Shown here: one piece after another, positions 1 through 11,030 of the stretch
Numbering within the stretch: position 1 is the first letter of the stretch
How the letters are laid out: each line of letters begins with the position of its first letter
Assembly (NCBI GenBank): GCA_031308135.1
Contig: JAHLJT010009355.1
Coordinates: 10,137,660 to 10,201,659, forward strand
Reading direction: 5' to 3'
DNA: 64,000 nt
From: Acheta domesticus
Taxonomy: Eukaryota; Arthropoda; Insecta; Orthoptera; Gryllidae
The notes under the pieces: generated by a model
The model's input: only the letters and a program-made list of their open reading frames with translations
The model's database searches: none
Told to the model about the DNA's origin: nothing
Program-made: the position numbers and the translations under genes

Positions 1-261
1 ATTCATTGCTTGACATTAGTTGACAGCGTTTCTATTTCTGAGAAATATTAAAAAATTAATGATATATTGTTATAGAAAACAGGTTGCTAAATTAGTGAAG
101 GTATTGTGCATCGAAACATGACCCTATCACACAGCTCGCCGCGTTTCTGGCTCGAAGTCAACAGCGATGGTGCAATTGGTGCCGTGCGCCATCAAACAAA
201 TCAATAAAACCGACTTTGATTTTACTGTACGGGAGAATGGCCTCTTCAAAACTGCAGTAAC

Positions 262-353
262 CTGCACACGTGATGCGGTCGCAGCAAGCAGGATATGGAG
301 CGTCCTTGACGCCGGGCTCCACTCGGCAGCTGCTGTCAGGGGCTTTTTCGCAT
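262..353 (-). CDS. SVWC (Vago-like) secreted protein, exon 3 (second half of Cys domain)
   Basis: This internal exon encodes about 30 residues with the spacing C-E-K-A-P-D-S-S-C, then P-Y-P-A-C-C-D-R-I-T-C, the hallmark C-terminal half of the single von Willebrand factor type C domain of small secreted arthropod proteins (Vago-like, immune or stress responsive). On the minus strand it is preceded by a strong pyrimidine tract ending in TTTGCAG and followed by GCAG/GTTACT. The reading frame enters needing one base and leaves with one base over. Phase matches exon 1554-1682 if that exon ends in TGTGA/GTACCC, which creates a C-E-C junction typical of the family. The last residues must lie on an exon before position 1. 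The plus-strand reading frame over the same DNA is a shadow. The family call rests on the motif; no search was run. Confidence 0.72.
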
Positions 354-1553
354 CTGCAAAGAGACAGGCAATTCACAGTGGCGTGGATTACGTATTTAAT
401 CTATTCGTGAATTAAGAAAATAAATCGGGAAAACATTTCTTGTCAATTTCGAACACCGAATACGTTTGCGATTCAGTTGTCGAATAAAATGAAACGTTTA
501 AAAGCGATGTTCACCAAATATTAGTCAACGAGTAATCACTGTGGTCATGTTTGCAAATAATGCGAAAATGCTTAGAATGTTATTTTAGAGGGAATTTTGA
601 GATTGTTAGAAATACGGATTACAGCAATAGAAATTGTAAGAGATCCTAACGTGGGCAATGTAATTAAGAGAATACCTATTTCTGACATTTACTGGTTATT
701 TAAATCATGCCAATACGTAAAAATTAATAAATATGGTTATTTTTCATTTTTACCCACTGCATGTATGTAAATGAGTCTCCAAATGTTTCCGCCATTTGAA
801 AGATTAATATTTTTAGGTTTGTTTCATAATCTTTCTTGCTTTTGTGACATTATTCACTTCTTTGGATATACTCATATGAACATCTATCGAAAATTAATTT
901 CTTTAAACTTGGACCATTCATATACACGTTTATTTTTATCTTGCATTCATACCTTCGTGTAACTACTGTAAAAGGACATTTATCATTAGACTGAAGCAAT
1001 TATAAAGTATCAAATTATCACACTTTAGTTCATATATTAAGATAGAAAGTTTCATGAAAGATAGGAAATAATATTTGCAACTGTTGAAAATATGATCCAG
1101 TAAGTATGAAATGTTTTTTAGAAAATGACAGAATTCGTAAACTTTAATGAAGGTGTTCCTTTAAGTAACAGATAGATCTGTGTTTATCTGTACGTTTATC
1201 TGATTGTTGTTTCTTGTGTGTTCCATGGAATTTATGTAATACCTATGAGCATCCCAAGTACTTGGTTATTTCGCCATACTGATTCCCTGTTATTTTAATT
1301 CCGTCATAGTGAATGAAGATTGGAAATAAGTCAATGGTATAGTGCGTGTAACATATGAAAAAAACACGGAAAGTATCTCAAATTCAAATAAAAAAAATAA
1401 ACGAAAATCAAATAAAAACTAATTTGACGATCTTACACATCTGTAGTGTACTTCGTGTTTATTTTCGTTAGTAGTAATTGAAAGTTGTATCACAACGTAA
1501 TCAATAGCTTTTCCCCTGCAGCATGCACGTTGGTCAGTCCCGTCTGAGGGTAC
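354..1553 (-). other. intron 2 of the SVWC gene
   Basis: AT-rich DNA between the two Cys-rich exons. I see no repeat family, RNA gene or further exon here. Confidence 0.55.
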
Positions 1554-1682
1554 TCACACGTGAGTGACGAAACGAGGTCGTCGGGCCCCACCTTCACACC
1601 CACAAGTTGCCGCACGTCCCGTCCGGTAGGGGCAGCACCTCTCCTTTCGCTGCCGTCACATTGAACTCTGCATCTGTACATG
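1554..1682 (-). CDS. SVWC secreted protein, exon 2 (first half of Cys domain), with one frame break
   Basis: Minus-strand exon after acceptor TTTCTTCGCAG. In the entry frame it reads C-T-D-A-E-F-N-V, then G-E-V-L-P-L-P-D-G-T-C-G-N-L-W-V, which is the N-terminal half of an SVWC domain (Cys, a Gly-Glu turn, Pro-Gly before the second Cys). It then hits a TGA in the frame as written, at about 1594. One frame over it continues K-V-G-P-D-D-L-V-S-S-L-T-C and splices to exon 3. With one base missing near 1593-1598, where a conserved Cys codon is expected, the 129-nt exon fits the phases of both neighbours. The missing base is not in a clear homopolymer, so either a sequencing error or a true lesion is possible. 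Confidence 0.62.
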
Positions 1683-2018
1683 CTGCGAAGAAAGACTGAT
1701 CCTTACAACTTGGCTAGAACTCATTTTTGAAACGATACATTTGGATTTTTTTGCTAATTGTGGTCATTGTAAATAAAATATTTAAATAATCGTGAGGACT
1801 CGTATTTACAAGTATTCAGACAACATTGATGGATTGCTTTATCTTTCATATTATCATTGTAATAATTATGCATTGATAATAAAATAATAAATATTATATA
1901 AAATATTGTAATAATAAAAATATATTTAATTTATAAATTATCAAGGACAACCGTCTGGGAGGGGGTAGATCAATGCAGGGTTAAAGGAAAGGTACAGACA
2001 TCAAATTGCAGCGATATT

Positions 2019-2707
2019 TTATGGTGTGATGGTCCCAAGTGGTTTTGAATGCATATTAATTGGAATCCAATCAAGTGGGCTCATATTAGGAAGTGCTGTG
2101 ACACGCTCAACATAAATGATGAAAGGTTTGCCTAACCTACGGCGCATTGTAGGGGCCTCCAATGTTCTGTTTTCCTCAAATGCTAGTTGTAGCCAGTTTC
2201 CAAGAAAATTGGCTACAATTGATATAAATGCCATCCATGCACTGTTTTTAGAATTATTCAGTAAGCCTTGGAAATGGCCAGCAATTTCCTTCTTTATTTG
2301 TGCACCTGCGAACACACCTTCTTTCACTTTCGCGTTACTCGACTCTGGAAATATGTCGCTCAGGTACTGAAAAGCATCCTAGTCGTTTTCTAGTGCCTTC
2401 ACCAAATCTTTTATGATTTCGAGCTTCATGTGAACCGATGGCGTAATTACGTTGTCAGGGTCAATCAACAGCACATGAAGAACTTTTTTATTTCCTGGGT
2501 CCATTCTAGTTTTGATACAGTATGTCAATTTTTCTTTATGTAGTGGTGCTTTTTTTTTCTCTGTTGTTCCACTTGCAGATAAAACAGCAGTACTTGATGT
2601 ACCCTGACGGAGGTTCCCGTGAGAATGGTGATTTATTTTAATCGCCACAGATACACTCGTTATACTCGTGAAAGCATATTTTTCAAGAAGTAGCGAGATA
2701 GTTTCTT
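2019..2707 (-). pseudogene. fragment of a multicopy insect protein of unknown function
   Basis: One minus-strand frame is open from about 2707 to 2019 except for a TAG at 2379-2381. It reads V-H-M-K-L-E-I-I-K-D-L-V-K-A-L-E-N-D, stop, then A-F-Q-Y-L-S-D-I-F-P, then K-E-G-V-F-A-G-A-Q-I-K-K-E-I and A-W-M-A-F-I-S-I-V-A-N-F-L-G-N. This resembles the C-terminal part of an uncharacterised, highly repeated insect protein whose consensus I recall as HIKLGLMKNFVKAM followed by KEGIFVGPQI. The function is unknown; dispersal suggests a mobile element. The in-frame stop, the lack of a start and the absent N-terminus make it a decayed copy. Family recognition is from memory. Confidence 0.42.
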
Positions 2708-3889
2708 AAGTCTTTTCAGGTGGGTAGAATGTCTAATCAGTACTTTTGCAAATTTGTTTACATTTTGTAATAATGCTGCTTTCAAACGTGTTTTAGTTGA
2801 GTGATGAACAATCGCCATGCTTCAGTGTTGTGTTCCACCCCGAGGCTTGTCAAGAGACCTTGAAGTCCGCACAGTAGCAAATACTGCCACTCATTGCAAA
2901 GTAATGAAATTTCGAAAAAAATATAATATTACCTTAAATATACTTTTTTCACAGACGACGAAAATACTGTGTAGCATTCCGCGAAAAAAAGACAAAAAAC
3001 ATGGGGACGAAAAAGTTGATGAACGGTATCTCATGAAAATTAATTTTTGTCTATATCTTAATACTCCGCAATATTCCGAGCACCTAATTTCAGATATAAC
3101 CTCTCATCATGGACAATGCATTGGACGACAGCCTTCACTTAATGACCTAGAGCAGCAGCGTAGGTCATTTCGTAGTGTTATCAGTAGGGAGCGGATTTTT
3201 ATGCCCTAAAAAATCTTGAAATATGCTCTTAAAAATATGCATTTATGACCTAAAAAATTCTGAAATATGCCCTTTAATATGCAATTAAAATTAACAATAT
3301 TTCATTTCTTCTGCAAACCTGTCTTGATAAAATTCTCGTAATGAAATGAAAATTTGCTTGGAATGAAAAGATCTATTTTTTCTGCAAACGTATTATAATC
3401 TGCCCCACTTCGCGAGAGAAATAATCCCTTAGTGAAGTACATTGTATGTCTTGTTGAATTTCTTCTGGCTGGTTTAAAAAATATGTTCTCAAGAAATATC
3501 CCACATTTGCACAAGTATTTTATCTTCAGAAAACAAAAACCCAAACTGTGACTTGCTCTTTCGAATCAATGAACGTTCACAATTACATAAGATTCTTTGA
3601 AAAGATGAAATGTTGTATAGATTAGTCTCTTTTTTAACAAAATACGCCAAAGATGCGCCTATAATTACACAATATGCACTAAGAGGAAAAATCAGCCAAA
3701 TACGCACAAATATGCACCAACATATTAATCTATATAGCATCATATTCTAATTAGACGTCGAGAAATTTCACTTAGCTATGTCCTGAACAAAACGGACAAA
3801 AATATGCAAAGTCATAGAAATCCGCTTCCTAGTTATCAGTGCTAACAGTTCAGCAACACTGCGTGAAATAACCGAATAAATAAATAAGG
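2708..3889. other. AT-rich stretch with repeated ATATGC-type motifs
   Basis: Blocks at about 3198-3285 and 3640-3725 repeat ATATGC, ATGCCCTAAAAAAT and TACGC/ATGCACC variants, as in the subterminal DNA of a decayed transposon. Short open frames here have no recognisable domain. They may belong to the same repeat as the pseudogene at 2019-2707. Confidence 0.3.
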
Positions 3890-4635
3890 GACGTACGATG
3901 AACGTATCCGGTAGAACAATGCGGAGAAATTTTGCTTTAATGGGCAATTGATGCAGAAAGGCTCTCCTGGGATTGTGACCACATCGATTGGACCCTGAAC
4001 TACTAGAAATCATGGCTTGGTCGATTTCAGTTGAAAAGAGCCAATGGTAAGGTTCGAGTGTGGTACATGCCCCATGAAGCCATGGGCCCACGTTATCAAA
4101 TCAGGCACTGTACAAGCCGGTGGTGGCTCCATAATGGTGTCGGCTGCTTTTGCGCGGAATGTACTAGTCTCCTGTCCAACTCGACCAATCATTAAAAAAT
4201 GGAAAATGATTAAGTTCAGTCAGTTACTTGGAGACCTTTGCAGCCATTCAAGGACTTTATGTTCCCAAACATTGATGGAATTTTTATGGATGACAATCCG
4301 ACATGTAACCGGGCCCCACAATTATTAGCGATTGATTTGAAGAAGATTGTGGACAATTCGAGCGAATGATTTGGCCATTCATACCGCCCGACATGAATTC
4401 CATCGAACATTTATGGGACATAATTGAGAGGTCAGTTCGTGCACAAAATCCGGCATAGACAACACTTTCGCAATTACGGACGGTACAGAGGTAGCAGAGC
4501 TCAATATCTCTTTCAACGACTTGTTGATTCCATGCCACGTCGAATTTCTGAAATTCGCCGTGCAAAAGGAAGTCCGACACGATACTAGGAGGTATTCCAT
4601 GACTTTTGTCACCTCAGTGTACTATCAGTGTTAAA
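3890..4635 (+). pseudogene. Tc1-like transposase, C-terminal catalytic half, decayed
   Basis: Different frames on the plus strand give successive Tc1 landmarks: R-F-Q-L-K-R-A-N-G-K-V-R-V-W near 4027-4070, G-G-G-S-I-M-V-S near 4121-4145, the catalytic D-D-N-P-T-C-N-R block near 4288-4312, then P-P-D-M-N-S-I-E-H-L-W-D near 4387-4425 carrying the acidic residue of the DDE triad, and the C-terminal R-Y-S-M-T-F-V-T-S-V-Y near 4588-4622. Stops and frame shifts separate them, so the copy is dead. The N-terminal helix-turn-helix half and the inverted repeats were not found. Confidence 0.7.
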
Positions 4636-4860
4636 TATTATTACTATTTACTCTCACGGTTCTTTTCTTTCATTTTTGTCTTTACCACAAACATTAGAAG
4701 GTATATCTGGCCGCATGTATACAGGGCATTTCCTACTGCAGGGAAGTAGGTAGTAAATGCGGTTTGACAACGGCTCTTTTTCGTTTAACTAAAACATTCT
4801 TTCTCAAAAATTAAAAGAGAAAATAACAAAAAACAAATAATGAAAAAAGTTGGTTTCTTT

Positions 4861-5424
4861 ACCCGGAGAGATGGCTCAGTACATCAACGGGATGTCAGTG
4901 TAGTCTCTCTGACCGGGAGGTCCTAGTTTCGAGTCCCGACGGCGGCAGGATTTCGACACTAGCTTGTCAGCTAGGTCGAATTCAGTCGCTGTCTGGAGGA
5001 GAATTCTAGCGGCCGGATGCTCTGATCGGTAGTTTTCCGTGGTTTCTCCGATCAGCAACAGGCGAATGCCGGAGTAGTACCCTACAACGGGCTACAGACC
5101 GCGCGCGACCTTTCCTTCCTCTTCCTTGTCCTATCCTCTTCTCTTACACACACACACACATCTTACACTAACATGCACTACACTATCACACTGCCGAGAG
5201 ACCGGTCGGGAGCTGAAAGCTTGTCCCGGCTGAGGCGGTGTCCCGGTAGTGGGAGATACCTGGTGTAGGGAAAACCCGCTAGTGGGCGGTATGTCGGCGC
5301 CGGATCTCGACGTTCAGCGGGGAAAGATCACTGCCACCTCACGATGAAAACATGCACTACACTTACGGGACTAATGACCTCCGAAGTTGACGCGCTTGGA
5401 ATCACGAGCAATCAGTCAATAAAT
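4861..5424 (+). mobile_element. tRNA-derived SINE, family A (near full length)
   Basis: The head has an A-box-like GAGATGGCTCAGT and a B-box-like TTTCGAGTCC (about 4865-4940). The body contains GCGAATGCCGGAG, an internal (CA)n near 5147 and a 3' end of CAATCAGTCAATAAA. The same order of blocks recurs at 11848, 17880, 24657, 30396, 36150 and 37539, which defines the family. It has no coding capacity. Confidence 0.75.
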
Positions 5425-7200
5425 CGGTTGTCTTTAACATTTTCATAGTAAGTAATTTCACTAAGAGTGTTCATATTTCATAATTTTGATGTTCAAGAAT
5501 ATTCATAACAGAAGAAAATTCTTTTAAAAGCTAAGGTACTTGACATTTAAAGTCATTTAAAACTTTTTCATTTAGTCATTTCATGTGCAATATAGTTTAT
5601 GTGAAACAGCATGCTGTATTATTAGTTCTGCTCATTAATTCTTTCTACTGCACGGCAATGAAAAAAAACGTTACATTGTGAAGTTTTGCATTTCCTTGAT
5701 TTATTGTGACACTGATAAACAATGTATTGTTACAATTATCTTAACGTTCTCCATCACAATGCAATTGTGCATATATCGTTGCGCATTACCTTATGCGAAT
5801 CAAAAAACAAGAATTGATCGTGACAGTTTTTGATTCGACACAAAGCAGGAATTATTCATCATAATAGTCCACTATCTGAACTTGAGCTCATTACAGACAA
5901 CCATCTTGTTGGTGAGACACATTTCTGTGCTTATATTGACGATACACGCAATTCTTGTAATTTTATGATGGTTCAGAAATAACGGGCTGCGTGTTTGATG
6001 TTGTTCATGTATCGAAACCAATTTTGAAAAGTACTGCATTTTTGCTTGCTACTAATTTTGAATTATTATTAAAAAATATTACTTTTCAGAAGTAAGTCAT
6101 TGTTTCAATTTCTTTTAGTTAATCATTAAAAGTTCATATATGATAAACTTGACGTTTGAATAGTTATTGAACAGACAGTTTTGATCAATATATTTTTTAT
6201 ATCGTTGAAAATGTTACATTCGACGACAACCAGATTATTTTCATATTATATTAATGACATTTACAAATCCTGAAAAATGTTCTTTTCAATAATAATCACT
6301 TTCGTTTGTTTTATTGATTTAACAAAAGAATGAAAGACTGTAAACATTTTCGGTTAAGGTTTTTGGATAAATGTTTGTAATTCAATTTAAAATCGTTTAT
6401 ATGAAACATTACAAAAATGTTGTAATAAATGTTCGCATATATTTTAGAAAACGGTTTATTTTCTCTTACATTCCTGGATTATCAATCAGGAGTCCATAAC
6501 AACACGTGTTTAATCATGAACCTCGTAATAGCACCAAAATAGAAGTTCAGTTGATAGAGCCTCGTCATAGATATGCACATTAATAATTAACTTACTGGGT
6601 ACATACTGCTAGTTTATTCGCAACAATTCATTACACAGTTGGAATAATAGGGTCATAATAGTCAATTTCGTTTATTCTCTTTTATCTCTCCTATATTACT
6701 AGGATTAATTCAAGGCAATACATTTCGACGAGTTTTGAGGCTACTCAAGTTATTAAGTTATGAAAAATGTGATATATGAAACATTAATTTAATAATGTTC
6801 AAGGCTTTATTATGGTATCTCTCCCATTTAGTTCCTAGAGCTACTTAATACCGTTTATTATTTGTTTCATATACTATACATAAAATACGATGTTATTAGT
6901 TTTCATCCGAAATATCAAGGTTAGTGTAAGTTCTTCGGAATTTTCTAATAACTACATAAATGGTCGAAAAATGAAAAATAGGAAACAATCGAAATATTCA
7001 TGATTCTTTTAATTCTCAATTGAAGGAATTTTCCGATGTTTTTATAGTAATGTTTTAACACTTATAGAATAAAATAAGAAATAGAAATTTGACGAAAGTC
7101 GCTTCTAAAAATGGAATATTTTGAGAGGCGGAAAATATGATAATTCTGTGATATTGATGTATGCGGGGCGGAGTGGAAGCTTGGTTGAGTTGGAGGGGCG
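5425..7200. other. AT-rich intronic DNA, nothing recognised
   Basis: Low-complexity AT-rich sequence without open frames of note, motif clusters or repeats that I can identify. Confidence 0.5.
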
Positions 7201-7430
7201 TGATGGTCGAGCGGGGTGGTCGAGCGGGGTGGACGAGCGGGGTGGTCGAGCGGGGTGGACGAGCGGGGTGGTGGACGAGCGGGTGGACGAGCGGGGTGGA
7301 CGAGCGTGGTGGACGAGCGGGGTGGTGGACGTGCGGGGTGGTGGACGAGCGGGGTGGTGGACGAGCGGGGGTGGACGAGCGGGGTGGTGGACGAGCGGGA
7401 TGGTGGACGAGCGGGGGTGGACGAGCGGGT
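7201..7430. repeat. GC-rich minisatellite, GACGAGCGGGGTGGTG-type unit
   Basis: Head-to-tail 12-18 bp units built from GGACGAGCGGGGTGG and GGTCGAGCGGGGTGG variants. The open frames across it (repeating G-R-A-G-W) only reflect the lack of stop triplets in the unit. Confidence 0.9.
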
Positions 7431-7524
7431 CAGTCCGCTAGACGGTCCATCGGATTGATGAAGAGAAAGGTGCCTAGGTGGATAGAATAATTTTTGTCAG
7501 CGCTTCTAGTTTCTTAGCGTAGAT

Positions 7525-9499
7525 CAGCGGTTCCCAGCCTCTTTGGTCTGCCATACCCCTTGAGAAAGATTTTCATTGTAGTACCTCTTTCCCACTCCCC
7601 CGGCCCACCATACACGTACCTCCATAAATGAATGATTTTTTGGTAATATAAACGTTGATTGTTTGGAATATTAATGATGTGTTGATAAGGACATTTATGA
7701 CACTGGAGGTAGGGGTCCGTGAGCTGCATTGTTATGAAGCAATGCAAAATATTGAAATTGACCACTTCCGAAATTTGTTTGCATTCCCTCACCAGACCCC
7801 TTCCGTACCTCTACCGTACCTCTCTACCCTACCTCTTCCGTACCTTGCACAAGGGCTCCAGCAACGCGTCCCACAACGGCCATGGCAGCCCTTCCGCGCC
7901 CACTGGCTTCAAATGAAAGACTTTCACCTTTGGGGCAAGTGGCCGCTGCCCGAGCCCTCTGTGGGAGGAAAGCCCTGCGACTCTTAAGACGGAAATGCGT
8001 TGAATTATGTTGAACTAAACTTGAAATAACGGCTGTAGTTTCTGGAGAGAGGAGGTTTTGTATATATATTATTTCAGAAAAAATTGCTCGACAACTTCCA
8101 CACATTTCACGGACAATCTTTACTGTTGCAAACTGATGTTGAAAATAGTCGTGACGTAACTTACAATAACAGAAAATTTAACAATTTCTCGTTGTTATAA
8201 TAATACACACTTCATAAATTTAGTTCAGAAATATCTGATAGTAATACTCTTGACAATTTAAAATGTTTATTTTACTTTTTGCTGTTACTTTTTCTCCGAC
8301 ACCATCTTCTGACATACGAGACACGTTATTGCACCATTTTCTCTCCGTGAATAAAAATTCGTTCTCGCACTTGGCATTGAACCGACAATTCTGATCAGTA
8401 ATCAGCTTCCCGGCGCCCCAAGAAGGGGTTCAAATGGGGGCGCTTGTGCACATCTGCTCGAGAGATACTCGTATAGAGCGATTTTTATAAGAAAGGACCG
8501 TGTTGACAGCTAGTGCTGGCAACATAACTGAAAGTTTTGTGGTCGTTGTGTCCTTCAGCCACTAGACTCTTCTTCCTCCGTTCGTTTGCAGTTGGCTAAC
8601 TTGTAAATGGCTTTGACGTTTCCTTTTGTAATGATCTCGTCCGACGAAACATACAGTTCGCCATGAGAAATAATTGAAATTATGAAGTGCAGTGCTGTGT
8701 GCTCGTCTGTAAAATTATTTTTTTATAAAACATTACACTGAATTTATTTTTTGTGTGTGATTAATATTATGTTTATTTTAAAATCGAGTCTTGAATATGA
8801 GATGCGTACTGGTGCACGTGTTTCCTGTGATACGGTGACGAGCTGTGATCGAGAACGTTCCGTGCTTTACGTTTTATCAATTATTTTTTAATATAATTAC
8901 ACGGGTGTGACCCATTAGAAGCTGTGATGTTTTAACGGGAACTATAAACAAACAAACATTTACTAAGAGGAGTGGTTGACAGCTGTTGCGGCGGAGGGAT
9001 ACTTCTCTGAACTAAGGTCCGATTAAATTAAGGAAGGTGATTGACAGTTCTGTGTGACGTCAGGACGCCTCTCCCCGTTCCATGGCGGCTGCCACCAGAG
9101 AGAAAAAACGTGACGTGTCAGGTCGCTCAGGGTTGCCACTGCCGAACACGGGGAACATTTGAGCATCGCACAGCGACTTCCCTGCCGCCGCGCCGCCGGC
9201 GTTTCTGCCTGTGCTGCGCGCGCAGTGGTGTACTGTGTTGTAATGAGTTGCGTTGAGTTAGGATTTTGTCGTATTTTTTACACTTTTACACGTATTTTTT
9301 GAATTTGTTTGTATTCGTGTCCCGTAACACGTGCTCAGTGGTTTGCGACCTGGCAACGTCGCTCCCCTCCACTCACAAATGTCAATCACCTTCTTAATTT
9401 AATCGGACCTTAGTACATGTGATGTTCACTTGTTTAGCGAACTGTCGCTTTGGCTTATTTTTAGGCAAGTTCTTCCATACCCCAGGTTAGGAACCACCG
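7525..9499. mobile_element. hAT-like DNA element, non-autonomous, degraded
   Basis: The left end CAGCGGTTCCCAGCCT and the right end, read on the minus strand as CGGTGGTTCCTAACCTGGGG, match at 12 of the first 16 positions and resemble hAT termini. The flanking 8-mers GCGTAGAT (7517-7524) and ACGTGGAT (9500-9507) agree at six positions, fitting an old 8-bp target duplication. No transposase was seen. A separate inverted-repeat element (9012-9413) is nested inside. The ends are short and diverged, so the boundaries are tentative. Confidence 0.42.
9012..9413. mobile_element. 402-bp MITE-like element with about 34-bp terminal inverted repeats
   Basis: Positions 9012-9046 (starting CTAAGGTCCGAT, ending TTGACA) are repeated inverted at 9380-9413 with one single-base gap and no mismatch. 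The interior is GC-rich and non-coding. No clear target duplication flanks it. Confidence 0.75.
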
Positions 9500-9513
9500 A
9501 CGTGGATACTCAC

Positions 9514-9647
9514 TGGCTTCGTCGGCGCTCTCTTCGCTGGCGCCGGCGCGGGCGGCGGGGGCGGGGGCGTGGGGCGGCGAGCGCCAGGCAGAGCAGCAGG
9601 GGCAGCGCGGCGGCGGCGGCGGCGGTCGCGGGCGCCAACGCGGGCAT
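9514..9647 (-). CDS. SVWC secreted protein, exon 1 (signal peptide)
   Basis: The ATG at 9645-9647 opens M-P-A-L-A-P-A-T, an alanine stretch, then L-P-L-L-L-C-L-A-L-A-A, a classic signal peptide ending near residue 25. The exon ends at GAAGCCA/GTGAGT, a consensus donor. One frame over, the distal part reads A-G-A-S-E-E-S-A-D-E-A and ends one base into a codon, exactly the phase exon 1554-1682 needs (its first full codon is a Cys). Joining leader and mature part needs a frame change inside the C-rich run at about 9560-9580. That could be a homopolymer error. Assignment to the SVWC gene rests on strand, order, phase and the secreted nature of that family. Confidence 0.5.
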
Positions 9648-9760
9648 CGCGCTGCGCTCGGCCTCGCCTCTTCTCGCGACGCGCGTGCCCGCACGCGGCG
9701 CCGCACGCGGAATCGATCGGCGCACGCTCACACGCGATTCGCCGCCGCGCGGGTTTTAGC
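9520..9760 (-). promoter_or_regulatory. CpG-rich island over the SVWC first exon
   Basis: A sharp GC- and CpG-rich block in AT-rich surroundings that coincides with the putative first coding exon, as around many insect 5' ends. No core promoter motif could be fixed. Confidence 0.35.
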
Positions 9761-10598
9761 ACCTCCCGATTCCGGTGGGAAGTTTTATTTCGGAATTGGT
9801 TTGTGAGACGACAGCCGTGCAAGCTAGGAAGTGGTGGCACCATGAAATGTTCCTCTGGTCGTTTGGGGCGCGCGGGTTTTTATCACTCTGCCAAATCAGA
9901 TATGAAATGAAATCTATTAGCAATGCACGATAAAGGGAGGACAGATTTGATCGACAGTTTAACAAAACACTGAATACTACGATATTTTGAATTGGGGCGA
10001 CTTGTCAATTCTTTTTATTAATTATAAACATATTATTTGTTACAGAACACAGAACTCACAAACATGCGGCGTAGAGTTTACAAGACTCATAGACATCGTT
10101 ATAAATTAGGATAATCAATAAAGATTTTTTTTTCGGTTGATCGCCAAAATATTACGTAAACACAATAGTAAGTTACGTAACAATTACATGAATAACCTCG
10201 CAAATGTAATAATAATCTATGACAATATTTTTAGCGCGCCATTGCGAAAGATGTTTCTCGCGCTGTTTCGCTCAGCAAAATCGAGCAGGAGAAGCTTTAT
10301 TTCGCGCACCGTCTTTTTAAAACGTGTACGAAAGTTACATTTCTAAATAAATGTAAAATACGAAAAAAATCACAAATATTTCTTAAAATTTTCTGGAGTT
10401 AACGTTTATAAGTTTTAATGTAACTGTAAATAAATATTTCATTTCGACTCTAAATAATCTGCAACAACCTGTTTCTTTAACAATTTAACAATGTTTAGTA
10501 AGTCTTGATAGAACCTGCACTGATATTTAAAGAAATATAGTTAAAGAAATATAATTAAAGAAATATAATTAAAGATATATAAAAAAATATATTGTTTT
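9761..10598. other. AT-rich DNA, nothing recognised
   Basis: No gene seen. A short tandem of AAAGAAATATAATT units occurs at about 10530-10580. Confidence 0.45.
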
Positions 10599-10728
10599 AT
10601 ATTGATTTTTTTATATATTGTTTTTATTGTTAATTGTGTTTTGTAATTGTAAACGTACTTGTATGTTCTGTATTCTGCCACCGGGCAGCACCAGCCCAAT
10701 TGTAGAATAAACCTTATATCTATATCTA
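10599..10728 (+). mobile_element. LINE 3'-end fragment
   Basis: The sequence CTGCCACCGGGCAGCACCAG followed by CCCAATTGTAGAATAAACC and a short (TATATC)n tail looks like the 3' untranslated end of an insect non-LTR retrotransposon with a microsatellite tail. Confidence 0.4.
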
Positions 10729-10898
10729 TAACAATATTTCTTCAAATATAAAGAAGCTAGAAATACTAAAAATTCATAATTTCTTTCTAATTTTGTAAGT
10801 CAAGTAAAGATACTAGAAATAATTTGGAAAACCCAACCCAAGCCAGTTCATTAAAGGTTTAAATTCTGAAATGCGAAACTGCGTGTGTCGACTCACTG

Positions 10899-11030
10899 CG
10901 CCGAGCGTCCTTGTGCTGTCAGTGGGAGCGTCGCCCGCCGCGGACTGACGATCGGTGGCGCGTGCAGGTATATGGCTTCTACGGCCTCCGCTGCAGCGCG
11001 TGGTGGAGGGGGCGCCGACCATTCAGTTTG
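10899..11030 (-). other. GC-rich patch with splice donor; possible 5' exon
   Basis: The minus strand is open from an ATG at 11022 to GGCGCA/GTGAGT (donor at about 10898). It lies upstream of, and on the same strand as, the SVWC leader exon, so it could be a 5' leader exon of that gene. The encoded peptide has no recognisable domain. Confidence 0.25.

Larger units (their letters stand above)
1683..9513 (-). other. intron 1 of the SVWC gene, filled with repeats
   Basis: About 7.8 kb between the leader exon and the first Cys-rich exon. It holds the pseudogenes at 2019-2707 and 3890-4635, a SINE, a GC-rich minisatellite, a hAT-like element and a nested inverted-repeat element, listed separately. 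Its donor is GTGAGT at 9513-9508 and its acceptor is TTTCTTCGCAG ending at 1683. Confidence 0.5.

Noticed and set aside
167..415. Plus-strand 82-residue frame
   Set aside because: Antisense shadow of the SVWC exon, which has the Cys motif and splice sites on the minus strand.
3302..3743. Two minus-strand frames of about 80 residues
   Set aside because: AT-rich, no motif, and the surrounding ATATGC repeats suggest non-coding repeat DNA.
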